A stretch of DNA of 64,000 nt from Rugamonas rivuli (GTDB taxonomy: Bacteria; Pseudomonadota; Gammaproteobacteria; Burkholderiales; Burkholderiaceae_D). Shown in pieces: positions 1 to 8,800 of the stretch (position 1 is its first letter; the number at the start of each line of letters is the position of its first letter). The translations under genes were made by a program, and so were the position numbers. The notes under the pieces were generated by a model. The model saw only the letters and a list, made by a program, of their open reading frames with translations, ran no database searches and was not told the origin of the DNA. The DNA lies in assembly GCF_009380165.1 (NCBI RefSeq), contig NZ_WHUF01000004.1, positions 434,001-498,000 on the forward strand, read 5' to 3'.

Positions 1-441
1 GACTTCTTCGGTGAAATCGCCGTCATCAACGGCACCATGCGCTCGGCTTCGGTGGTGGCGACCACGCCGGTGCTGGTGGCGCTGCTGCCGCGCGCGACGG
101 CGCTGCATTTGTTCTCGCACTCGCCGTCGGTGGCCAACCAGATGCTGCGCTTCCTGGCCGCCAAGGTGCAGCGCGATTCGGAGTTCCGCGCCCTGCTCAG
201 CATTCACAACACGGCCAAGCGCATCTACAGCTTCCTGGAACTGGTCAAGGAACAGAAGGACGATGAAGAAGTGGTCGAGAACCTGCCGACCCACCAGGAT
301 ATCGCCAACATGATCAACACCAGCCGCGAGACCGTGACCCGCACGCTGCTGTCGCTGACCCAGCAAGGCATCATCAAGAAAGGCACGCACCGGCTCATCA
401 TCGTCGACCCGGACGCGCTGCAGAAACTGGCCCAGAGCTAG
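1..441 (+). CDS. Crp/Fnr-family transcriptional regulator, C-terminal part (5' end outside window)
   Basis: The reading frame is open from base 1 and ends at TAG 439-441, leaving 146 visible residues. The first residues (FFGEIAVINGTMRSASV) are the end of a cyclic-nucleotide-binding domain, at the position of its phosphate-binding cassette. A long alpha helix follows, then a Crp-type winged helix-turn-helix containing HQDIANMINTSRETVTRTL. The protein should bind DNA as a dimer and answer to cAMP, a related nucleotide or a redox signal. No Fe-S cysteines lie in the visible part, and an N-terminal cluster cannot be judged. It ends 14 bases before the convergent radical SAM gene. Family assignment is sure; the regulon is unknown. 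Confidence 0.9.
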   Translation, partial: DFFGEIAVINGTMRSASVVATTPVLVALLPRATALHLFSHSPSVANQMLRFLAAKVQRDSEFRALLSIHNTAKRIYSFLELVKEQKDDEEVVENLPTHQDIANMINTSRETVTRTLLSLTQQGIIKKGTHRLIIVDPDALQKLAQS

Positions 442-455
442 TCCGGGCCGACATT

Positions 456-2213
456 TCAAGGCTTGCCGGTCAATGCCGACAGCCAGCGCTTGAAGCGGCC
501 GCCGCTGGCGACGCCGGCTTCCGCCACAACCACCGGCTCAGGCTGCGGTACCGGCTCAGGCTCGGCCACCGGCGCCGCCACCTGCAACTCCCCCTGCCGC
601 ACGCCCGCCTCGAACAGCATGATGCCCAGCGAACGCCGGTCGTCGCCGCCGTTGGCCTCGGCCGGCACAAAGGTCGGCGACAGCAAGTCGACACGATAAA
701 GCTGCCCCTGCTTCAAGCTCACCGGCAGCTGGGCATCGATCATCTGGTTTTGCACGCCGAAGAACACCTGCTGCTGCAACACCTCGCCGAATTGCTTGCT
801 GGCCTCGTCATGCTCGCGCACCTGCACCGTCAGCGGCGTCGCGCTGTCGTAGATGCTCATGATGCGCAGGTTGAGGAGATTGCTGTCCTGGCGCGCCAGG
901 AAGTACAACCAGCCGTTGCCGTTCGACCAGCGCCCGCCGACGCCGTTCATGTCCGGCTCGAACGGATGCCAGCCGCGCCCGAACTTGTCGAATTTGGTGG
1001 CGCGCTCGTCCTTGGCTTCGCTGTCGAACACGAAGATATTGCCCTGGCAGCGGCGGCACACCTCGGACTTCATCGAATCCTTGGCGATGGCCTCGCGCTC
1101 GGGCGCGCGCAGCAGCTCGACGATCGAGGTGTCGCGCATATTCGGCAAGCCCATCTCGCCCTCGTAGTCCAGGCAGCACAGCGACATCTGACCGTCCGCC
1201 AGCATCGACACATTGTGCGCCATCGAGCAATCCAGCGCTTCCTCGCGCTCCTCGACGTAGACCACCGATTCCTTCGGCAGGAAGGTCTTCATGAACGTTT
1301 CTTCCTTGGTCCACAGGCCGAAGGTCTTGAAGCGGATGAAGCAGTTCGGCGCGAACATATAGCCCCAGAACTGGTCCTCGGTCATGTCGATCGCGCCATC
1401 GGGGATGGTGTCGCGGCTGGCGGCCAGGTGGTTGCGACCCAACTGCTCGGCATACTGCTCCAGCGAGCGCACGCGCTCGGCCTCGAACTGCTCGGGGAAC
1501 TCCGCGCGCAACTGCTCCGAGAAACCATCAAAACGATTTAGCAGGTTCAGCACGAAGGCATCCTTGTCCTCGACATCGAACGGATCCCACATATTCAGGT
1601 CGAAGTCGGACTGGATGGTCGAATCGGCGCGCATATTGGAGGTCGACGTCACATGCACCTCCACCCGCGATTCGCTGCCGGCGGCGAACTTTTCGCGCAG
1701 CGCCGGGAAGATGCGGTCGAAATACTGCTCGAAGTTCAGCTTGTCGTAGCCGCGCATGCGCTTGTACGAATCCTCGGTCGGCGTCTGCAGGCTGAGCACC
1801 AGCGCAACGTTGTCGTGCTGGAAGATCTTCTTCGCGCGCTCGGCGTCCAGGATGGCGAAATTGCTGATCAGGTAGACCTCGATGCCGTACTGCTCGCACA
1901 GGTCGATGTACTTGTAGATCTTCTTGTTCAGCAACGGCTCGCCCAGCACGTTGAACTGGATGGGCTTGTTCAAGCCCAGGTCGCGCACCTCTTCGATGAA
2001 GCGCACCGCCAGCTCGTCGTCCGCGTTGCCGCGTTCCTTCTTCAGGTAGTCCGACGGGCAGAAGGTGCAGTGCATATTGCAGTGGTTGGTCAGCTCCAGG
2101 AAGAACACCTCCGGCTGCACCGCCCAGTCGTTGACCGGCGCCGGCCGCGCTTCCGTCACGGGCAGCGGTGGAGCGGCGGCGGCGCTGTCGTTTTGGAGAT
2201 GGATTTTGATCAT
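456..2213 (-). CDS. Radical SAM protein with SPASM-like C-terminal cluster
   Basis: The protein has about 585 residues. The radical SAM CxxxCxxC motif (NHCNMHCTFC) is at residues 45-52 and would bind the 4Fe-4S cluster that cleaves S-adenosylmethionine. Further cysteines near residues 330-390 (CSMAHN, SLCCLD, CRRCQGN) look like a SPASM or twitch domain binding additional Fe-S clusters. A beta-rich region and a Pro/Glu/Val-rich tail follow. It is divergent from an O-antigen exporter operon, so sugar or peptide modification linked to the cell surface is plausible, but the substrate is unknown. The ATG at 2213 is chosen as the start; an in-frame TTG at 2255 would add 14 residues, and neither has a clear Shine-Dalgarno sequence. 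Confidence 0.85.
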   Translation of the reverse strand: MIKIHLQNDSAAAAPPLPVTEARPAPVNDWAVQPEVFFLELTNHCNMHCTFCPSDYLKKERGNADDELAVRFIEEVRDLGLNKPIQFNVLGEPLLNKKIYKYIDLCEQYGIEVYLISNFAILDAERAKKIFQHDNVALVLSLQTPTEDSYKRMRGYDKLNFEQYFDRIFPALREKFAAGSESRVEVHVTSTSNMRADSTIQSDFDLNMWDPFDVEDKDAFVLNLLNRFDGFSEQLRAEFPEQFEAERVRSLEQYAEQLGRNHLAASRDTIPDGAIDMTEDQFWGYMFAPNCFIRFKTFGLWTKEETFMKTFLPKESVVYVEEREEALDCSMAHNVSMLADGQMSLCCLDYEGEMGLPNMRDTSIVELLRAPEREAIAKDSMKSEVCRRCQGNIFVFDSEAKDERATKFDKFGRGWHPFEPDMNGVGGRWSNGNGWLYFLARQDSNLLNLRIMSIYDSATPLTVQVREHDEASKQFGEVLQQQVFFGVQNQMIDAQLPVSLKQGQLYRVDLLSPTFVPAEANGGDDRRSLGIMLFEAGVRQGELQVAAPVAEPEPVPQPEPVVVAEAGVASGGRFKRWLSALTGKP

Positions 2214-2282
2214 GGGAGGCGGCTGGGACGGGTGGCTGGAAACATCTGGATACAAATTCTATCCGCGATCTGTATGACGGGG

Positions 2283-2288
2283 ATTATA
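2283..2288 (-). promoter_or_regulatory. Possible -10 box for the radical SAM gene
   Basis: A perfect TATAAT on the minus strand lies about 70 bases upstream of the ATG at 2213. No convincing -35 is found at 16-18 bases, so this is a weak prediction. Confidence 0.35.
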
Positions 2289-2354
2289 TAGCAGTTCGCC
2301 CCGTCCCTGCTGGGCCGCCGCCCCGTTTGGCGCGCTCGGGCGTACAGTTGCCCA

Positions 2355-2363
2355 TGTTATAAT
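2355..2363 (+). promoter_or_regulatory. Extended -10 promoter for the wzm-wzt operon
   Basis: The sequence TGTTATAAT fits an extended -10 element (TG-N-TATAAT), which can work without a good -35. Transcription would start near 2370, giving a leader of about 100 bases before the Wzm-like permease gene. It lies in the divergent intergenic region with the radical SAM gene. Confidence 0.45.
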
Positions 2364-2471
2364 CCGCAGCTTTGCCACCCGGCCCGCGCGCCACCGCACC
2401 ATGACGAAAATCACCTGCCCGCTCCACCGCCGCACCCCGCGCCGGACCACCAGCCAGAGCGGAGTGGCACG

Positions 2472-3272
2472 ATGATTTCGCGCGCAATGTTCAGCGGCCT
2501 GTGGCGCTACCGCGGCTTCGTGCTGGGCAGCGTGCAGCGCGAGTTCCAGTCGCGCTACCGCAACTCCCTGCTGGGCGCCACCTGGACCATCCTCAACCCG
2601 CTGGCCATGATCGTGGTCTACACCGTGATCTTCTCGCAGGTGATGGGCAGCCGTCTGCAGGGCAGCACCGCCACCTTCGCCTACAGCATCTACCTGTGCG
2701 CCGGCGCGCTGACCTGGGGCCTGTTCGCCGAGATCACCGGGCGCAGCCAGTCGGTCTTCATCGACCACGCCAACCTGATCAAAAAACTCCAGTTCCCGCG
2801 CATCTGCCTGCCCATCATCGTGGTGCTCAATGCGCTGGTCAACTTCACCATCATCTTCGGCCTGTTCACCGCCTTCCTGGTGATCTCCGGCAGCTTCCCC
2901 GGCTGGGTCTACTTCGCGGTGTTCCCGGTGCTGCTGCTGCAGATCGCCTTCGCCATCGGCCTTGGCATGGTGCTGGGCGTGCTCAACGTCTTCTTCCGCG
3001 ACGTCGGCCAGTTCTTCACCATCGTGCTGCAATTCTGGTTCTGGTTCACGCCCATCGTCTACCCGGCCAACACGCTGCCGGCGCCGGTGCGCGAGCTGCT
3101 GGTGTGGAACCCGATGGCGGCCGTGATCGGCGCCTACCAGCAAATCCTGGTCAACGGCCAGATGCCGCAATGGGGCAGCCTGCTGCCGGTCGCCATCGCC
3201 GGCCTGGTCTGCTGCACGCTGGGACTGCAACTGTTCCGCAAGCGCGCCGGCGAGATGGTCGATGAACTGTAA
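2472..3272 (+). CDS. wzm: Polysaccharide ABC exporter, membrane subunit (Wzm-like)
   Basis: A 266-residue ABC-2 type integral membrane protein. The N-terminal segment (QREFQSRYRNSLLGATWTILNPL) is typical of O-antigen and capsule export permeases, and about six hydrophobic segments follow. It would form the inner-membrane channel that flips an undecaprenyl-linked polysaccharide to the periplasm, powered by the ATPase encoded 21 bases downstream. Length matches the family (about 260). It is the first gene of a four-gene operon with wzt, a methyltransferase and a multimodular glycosyltransferase, which points to O-polysaccharide rather than teichoic-acid-like export. Confidence 0.9.
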   Translation: MISRAMFSGLWRYRGFVLGSVQREFQSRYRNSLLGATWTILNPLAMIVVYTVIFSQVMGSRLQGSTATFAYSIYLCAGALTWGLFAEITGRSQSVFIDHANLIKKLQFPRICLPIIVVLNALVNFTIIFGLFTAFLVISGSFPGWVYFAVFPVLLLQIAFAIGLGMVLGVLNVFFRDVGQFFTIVLQFWFWFTPIVYPANTLPAPVRELLVWNPMAAVIGAYQQILVNGQMPQWGSLLPVAIAGLVCCTLGLQLFRKRAGEMVDEL

Positions 3273-3293
3273 GCGCCACACCGAAAGCACACC

Positions 3294-4514
3294 ATGGGCA
3301 CCATAAGCGTCAAACAACTGGGCAAGGCCTACAAACAATACGGCAACCGCTGGGGCCGCCTTGCGGAATGGGTCTTGCCGTCCCTCGGCAAGCGCCACCG
3401 CCTCAAGTGGGTGATCCAGGACATCAACTTCGAACTGACGGCGGGCGAAGCGGTCGGCATCATCGGCATCAACGGCGCCGGCAAGAGCACGCTGCTCAAG
3501 CTGATCACCGGCACCGCCCAGCCCACCACCGGCAGCGTGCAGATCACCGGCCGCGTGGCCGCGCTGCTGGAACTGGGCATGGGCTTCCATCCCGAATTCA
3601 GCGGCCGCCAGAACGCCTACATGGCGGGCCAGCTGCTGGGCCTGACCGTCGAGGAAATCAGCACGCTGATGCCCGAGATCGAAGCCTTCGCCGACATCGG
3701 CGAATACATCGACCAGCCGGTGCGCGTGTACTCGTCCGGCATGCAGATGCGGCTGGCGTTCAGCGTGGCCACCGTGCGCCGCCCGGACGTGCTGATCGTC
3801 GACGAGGCGCTGTCGGTCGGCGACGCCTGGTTCCAGCACAAGAGCTTCGAGCGCATCCGCCAGTTCCGCAAGCTCGGCACCACGCTGCTGATCGTCAGCC
3901 ACGACCGCGCCGCGATCCAGTCGATCTGCGACCGCGCGCTGCTGCTCGACCGCGGCCACCTGGCCTTCCAGGGCAAGCCGGAAGAAGTGATGGACTACTA
4001 CAACGCCCTGATCGCCGAGCGCGACGGCGTCAACATCGAACAGACCACCGGCGCCGACGGCCGCACCCAGACCAGCTCCGGCAACGGCAAGGCCACCGTC
4101 ACCGCCATCAGCCTGGAGAACGCCGACGGCGATCCGGTGGAGACGGTCAACGTCGGCGTGCCGGTCACGCTGCGCATCAAGGTGCGGATACACGCAGACC
4201 TGCCGCGCCTGGTGCTGGGCTACCTGATCAAGGACCGCCTGGGCCAGCACATCTATGGCACCAACACCCACCACATGGAGCAGCCGCTGACCGATCTGCG
4301 CGCCGGCGAACAGATCGAGTATTGCTTCCGCTTCCCGCTTAACCTCGGCCCAGGCAGCTACTCGGTGACGACCGCGCTGACCAGCAGCGAAACCCATCTG
4401 GCCGACAACTACGAGTGGCGCGACCTGGCGCTGCTGTTCCTCGTCATGAATATGAACCGCAAACCCTTCGCCGGCACCAGCTGGATGGAACCGGCGATCG
4501 AGATCGCCCGATGA
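3294..4514 (+). CDS. wzt: Polysaccharide ABC exporter, ATP-binding subunit with C-terminal glycan-binding domain (Wzt-like)
   Basis: A 406-residue protein. The ABC ATPase domain has Walker A GINGAGKST at 58-66, the signature YSSGMQMRLA near 146 and Walker B VLIVDEAL near 166. From about residue 250 there is an added beta-sandwich domain of the Wzt C-terminal type. In E. coli O9a this domain recognises the terminated, modified end of the O-polysaccharide before export. Its presence predicts that the exported glycan carries a capping group, in keeping with the methyltransferase directly downstream. The stop overlaps the methyltransferase start (ATGA), so the two are translationally coupled. Confidence 0.92.
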   Translation: MGTISVKQLGKAYKQYGNRWGRLAEWVLPSLGKRHRLKWVIQDINFELTAGEAVGIIGINGAGKSTLLKLITGTAQPTTGSVQITGRVAALLELGMGFHPEFSGRQNAYMAGQLLGLTVEEISTLMPEIEAFADIGEYIDQPVRVYSSGMQMRLAFSVATVRRPDVLIVDEALSVGDAWFQHKSFERIRQFRKLGTTLLIVSHDRAAIQSICDRALLLDRGHLAFQGKPEEVMDYYNALIAERDGVNIEQTTGADGRTQTSSGNGKATVTAISLENADGDPVETVNVGVPVTLRIKVRIHADLPRLVLGYLIKDRLGQHIYGTNTHHMEQPLTDLRAGEQIEYCFRFPLNLGPGSYSVTTALTSSETHLADNYEWRDLALLFLVMNMNRKPFAGTSWMEPAIEIAR

Positions 4515-5818
4515 GCGCCGGCTTCTACCGCGCCTTCGAGGACCGCTACCGCGGCTCGCGCGAGCTGATCAAGCAGCGCCTGCGCGCCTACGAGCCCTTC
4601 TTCGCGCCGCTGCGCACGCTGCAAGACCCGCCCGCCGCGCTCGACCTCGGCTGCGGCCGCGGCGAATGGCTGGAGCTGCTGGGCGAACAGGGCTTCCGCG
4701 CCCACGGCGTCGACCTCGACGACGGCATGCTGGCGGCCTGCCGCGAGCGCGGCCTGGACGTTGAACTGGGCGACGCCATCGCCTGCCTGCGCGCGCTGCC
4801 GGACAACAGCCTGGCCGTGGTGTCGGCCTTCCACCTGGTCGAGCACATCCCGTTCGACCTGCTGCAAACGCTGGTGGCGGAAACCCGCCGCGTGCTGCTG
4901 CCGGGCGGCCTGCTGATCATGGAAACGCCGAACCCGGAAAACCTGGTGGTCGGCGCCTCCAGCTTCTACCTCGACCCCACCCACCTGCGGCCGATTCCGC
5001 CGCAGCTGCTGGCCTTCGTCACCGAGTTCGGCGGCTTCGGCCGCCACAAGGTGGTGCGCCTGCAGGAGGAAGCCGGCCTGCGCGGCGACACGCCGATCGC
5101 CCTGATCAACGTGCTCGACGGCGTCAGCCCGGACTACGCGGTGGTCGCGCAAAAGGATGGCGAGGCCGCCGTGCTGGCGCCGTTCGAAACCGCCTTCCAC
5201 GCCGGCTACGGCCTGGCGCTGGGCCAGCTGGCGCAACGCTTCGAGCAGCGCCTGGTCGACCGCGACGACGCCCTGCGCGCCGCGCTGGCCCAGCTGGAAG
5301 AGCACACCATCGACAGCAAGCTGCGCCTGGCCGGCGCCGAATCCGGCCTGCAAGGCGTGACCCGCCTGAGCCAGGCCAACGCCGCCCGCAGCGAGGAACT
5401 GGCGCACGCGCTGGCCGAGCTCAGCAACCGCGTGCACGCCACCGAGGTGGCGCAGGCGCAAGCCGAGGAAGCGCGCCGGCAGATCGCCGCGCTGCTGGCC
5501 AGCAGCTCGTGGCGCATCACCGCGCCGTGGCGCATGGTCGGCGGCTGGGCGCATGCCGCACGCGCCGCATTGCGCGCACGCGCCAAGGCCGCGCTGCTGG
5601 GCGCCGCCCGCACGCTGCAACGCTGGCCGCGCGTCAAGCGCCTGCTGCGCCCGCTGCTGCTGCGCATACCGGGCATGACCCGGATCTACCAGGCCAGCAT
5701 CGCCGCCAGCCAGGCCATGCCGCCGGAAGCCCAGGCGCCGCTGGGCGACATGTCGCCGCGCGCGCTGCGCGCCTACCGCGATCTTCAATCCGCGCTCAAG
5801 AAGACAAGGAAACATTGA
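4511..5818 (+). CDS. SAM-dependent methyltransferase with long coiled-coil C-terminus (possible chain terminator)
   Basis: A 435-residue protein starting at the ATG that overlaps the wzt stop. Residues about 40-200 form a class I methyltransferase with the SAM-binding motif LDLGCGRGEW near residue 44. Residues about 250-340 are Ala/Glu/Gln-rich with heptad character and look like a coiled coil, ending in SSSWRITAPWR, a motif common at the ends of glycan-assembly proteins. It sits between wzt and a polymerising glycosyltransferase. By analogy with E. coli WbdD (methyltransferase plus coiled-coil ruler) it may cap the non-reducing end and set chain length, but no kinase domain is seen here. The role is inferred; the methyltransferase fold is secure. 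Confidence 0.85.
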   Translation: MSAGFYRAFEDRYRGSRELIKQRLRAYEPFFAPLRTLQDPPAALDLGCGRGEWLELLGEQGFRAHGVDLDDGMLAACRERGLDVELGDAIACLRALPDNSLAVVSAFHLVEHIPFDLLQTLVAETRRVLLPGGLLIMETPNPENLVVGASSFYLDPTHLRPIPPQLLAFVTEFGGFGRHKVVRLQEEAGLRGDTPIALINVLDGVSPDYAVVAQKDGEAAVLAPFETAFHAGYGLALGQLAQRFEQRLVDRDDALRAALAQLEEHTIDSKLRLAGAESGLQGVTRLSQANAARSEELAHALAELSNRVHATEVAQAQAEEARRQIAALLASSSWRITAPWRMVGGWAHAARAALRARAKAALLGAARTLQRWPRVKRLLRPLLLRIPGMTRIYQASIAASQAMPPEAQAPLGDMSPRALRAYRDLQSALKKTRKH

Positions 5819-8800
5819 TGCGTATCGTCATCGATTTGCAGGGAGCCCAATCCGAAAGCCGCTTCCGCGGCATCGGCCGCTATTCGCTGGCGCTGGCGCT
5901 GGGCGTGGCGCGCAACGCCGGCCAGCATGAAGTCTGGCTGCTGCTCAACGGCGCGCTGGCCGACGCCATCGCCGACCTGCGCACCGCCTTCGCCGGCCTG
6001 GTGCCGCCCGAACGCATCTGCGTGTTCGAGGTGCCGGTGCCGCTGGCCGAGCTGCACACCGACAACAGCGCCCGCACCCGCGCCGCCGAGCTGCTGCGCG
6101 AACACGCGATCGCCCAGCTGCGGCCGGACGCGGTGCTCGTCACCAGCCTGTTCGAAGGCTATGTCGACGACGCCGTGGTCTCGGTCGGCAGCTTCGCCGG
6201 CGCCGAGCGCACCGCCGTGGTGCTGTACGACCTGATCCCCTTCCTCAATCCGGACGCCTACCTCGGCACGCCGGCGCAGCGCCAGTACTACGACCGCAAG
6301 ATCGCCTCACTGCGCCGCGCCGGCCTGCTGCTGTCCATCTCCGACTACTCGCGCCAGGAAGCCGTCGACGCGCTGCAACTGGCGCCGGAACAGGTGGTCT
6401 CCATTTCCACCGCGGTCGACGACAGCTTCCACCCGGCCGCGCCGGACGCCCAGCGCTGGGGCGAGCTGCGCAGCCGCTTCGGCCTGACGCGGGCGATGCT
6501 GATGTACGCGCCCGGCGGCTTCGACGCCCGCAAGAATATCGACGGCCTGATCACCGCCTACAGCCTGCTGCCGAAAGCGGTGCGGGCCAGCCATCAACTG
6601 CTGATCGCCAGCAAGCTGGGCCAGCACGACCGCGACCAGCTGCTGGCGCATGCGGCACGCGCCGGCATCGCCGCCGGCGAGCTGGTGCTGACCGGCTACG
6701 TCAGCGACGCCGACTTGATCGAGCTGTACCGCAATGCCGCGCTGTTCGTCTTCCCGTCGCGCCACGAAGGCTTCGGCCTGCCGGCGCTGGAAGCCATGGC
6801 TTGCGGCGCGCTGGTGATCGGCGCCGACAACACCAGCATCCCGGAAGTGATCGGCTGCGACGAGGCAATGTTCAACGCCGACGACCCGGCCGCCATCGCC
6901 GCCAAGATCGCCGAAGTGCTGACCGACGTCGCGCTGCAACAGCGCCTGCGCGAGCACGGCCGCCAGCAAGCACGGCGCTTCTCGTGGGACGTGACGGCGC
7001 AGCGCACCGTGCGCGCGCTGGAAGCGTGGCGCAGCCAGGCCGACGCCGTCGCTGCACCAGCCAAGCCGGCACGCAAACCCAAGCTGGCCTTCGTCTCGCC
7101 GCTGCCGCCCGAGCGCACCGGCATCGCCGACTACGCCGCGCAACTGCTGCCGGCCATGCTGGACCATTTCGACATCGAACTGGTGCTGCAACAGGACAAG
7201 CTGACGCTGGCGCCGGAACTGGCCGCGCTGCCGCAACGCAGCGTCGCCTGGTTCGACGAGCACGCGGACGAGTACGACCAGATCCTCTACCAGTTCGGCA
7301 ACAGCCCCTTCCACAGCCACATGTTCGGTCTGCTGCGCCGCCATCCGGGCGTGGTGGTGCTGCACGACTTCTTCCTGAGCGGCGTGCTGGCCTACGAACA
7401 GCGCACCGGCAACATGCCGGGCGTGTGGTCGCAGGCGCTGTTCGACAGCCACGGCTACCCTGCCCTGCTGGCCGGCCAGAACCCCGACAACGCCGAAGCG
7501 ATGCGCGTCTATCCGTGCAACCTGGCGGTGCTGCAGGACGCCACCCGCGTCATCGTCCATTCCGAGCACGCGCGCAGCTTGGCACGCCAGTGGTACGGCG
7601 CGCAGGCGGCGGCCAACTGGAACGTGGTGCCGCTGCCGCGCGCGCTGCCGGCGCAGCAGGACCGCGCCGCCGCCCGCAAGGCGCTGGGCGTCGCCGATGA
7701 CGCGCTGCTGGTGTGCAGCTTCGGCTTCATCGCGCCGACCAAGCTGACGCTGGAACTGATCCAGGCCTGGCTGGCCTCGCGCCTGCACGCCGACCCGCGC
7801 TGCATCCTGGTGCTGGTGGGCGAGAACCACGGCGGCGACTACGGCGCCGAGGTGACGGCCGCGATTGCCGGCCACGAGCGCATCCGCATCGCCGGCTGGA
7901 CCGACGAAGCCGTCTACCACCAGTATCTGCAGGCCGCCGACATCGGCGTGCAGCTGCGCAGCGTATCGCGCGGCGAGACTTCGGCCGCCGTGCTCGACTG
8001 CATGAACTACGGCTTGGCCACCATCGTTAACGCCAACGGCTCGATGGCGGCGCTGCCGACCGACACCGTCTGGCAGTTGGCCGACCACTTCGAACTGCCG
8101 GCGCTGACCGCCGCGCTGGATGGCCTGCGCGACGACGCCGGCCGCCGCCAGACGCTGGGCGCGGCCGCCGCGCATCTGCTGCATACCGCGCACAGCCCGG
8201 TGCAGTGCGCGCAGCTGTACGCCGACGCGATCGCCGAAGCCGCCATCGATGCGCGCAGCGACCGTCCGGCGCTGCTGCACGCGCTGGCCGCGCGCGACGA
8301 TCTGCCGGCCGACGAAGCCTCGCTGCAGCAGCTGGCGTCCGCCATCGCCCGCGCACCGGACGCGACGCAAGCGCGCCAGTTGCTGGTCGACGTCACCGCC
8401 ATCGCCCGCCACGACTTGAAGACCGGCATCGAGCGCGTGGTGCGTACCCAGGCGGCCGAGCTGCTGCGTTCGCCGCTGCCGGGCTGGCGCGTGGAGCCGG
8501 TGTACCTGAGCGATGAAGGCGGCCGTTGGCACTACCGCTATGCGCGCCGCTACACGGCGCAGCTGCTGGGCATCAGCGCCGAGCTGCACGACAGCGTGGC
8601 CGACACCAGTGCCGGCGACGTGTTCTACAGCGCCGACTACACGCCGGGCGCGGTGGTTGCCGCCGCCCAGGCCGGCCTGTACGCGCACTGGCGCGCGCGC
8701 GGCGTGCACGTCAACTTCCTGGTGCACGACCTGCTGCCGGTGCTGCGTCCGGAATTCTTCCCGTCCGGCGCCGCCCAGGGCCATGGCACCTGGCTGCGCT

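Noticed and set aside
2259..4397. A 712-residue open frame on the minus strand over wzm/wzt
   Set aside because: It is antisense to well-supported genes, rich in His/Gln/Ala/Arg with no domain, as expected from high-GC codon bias.
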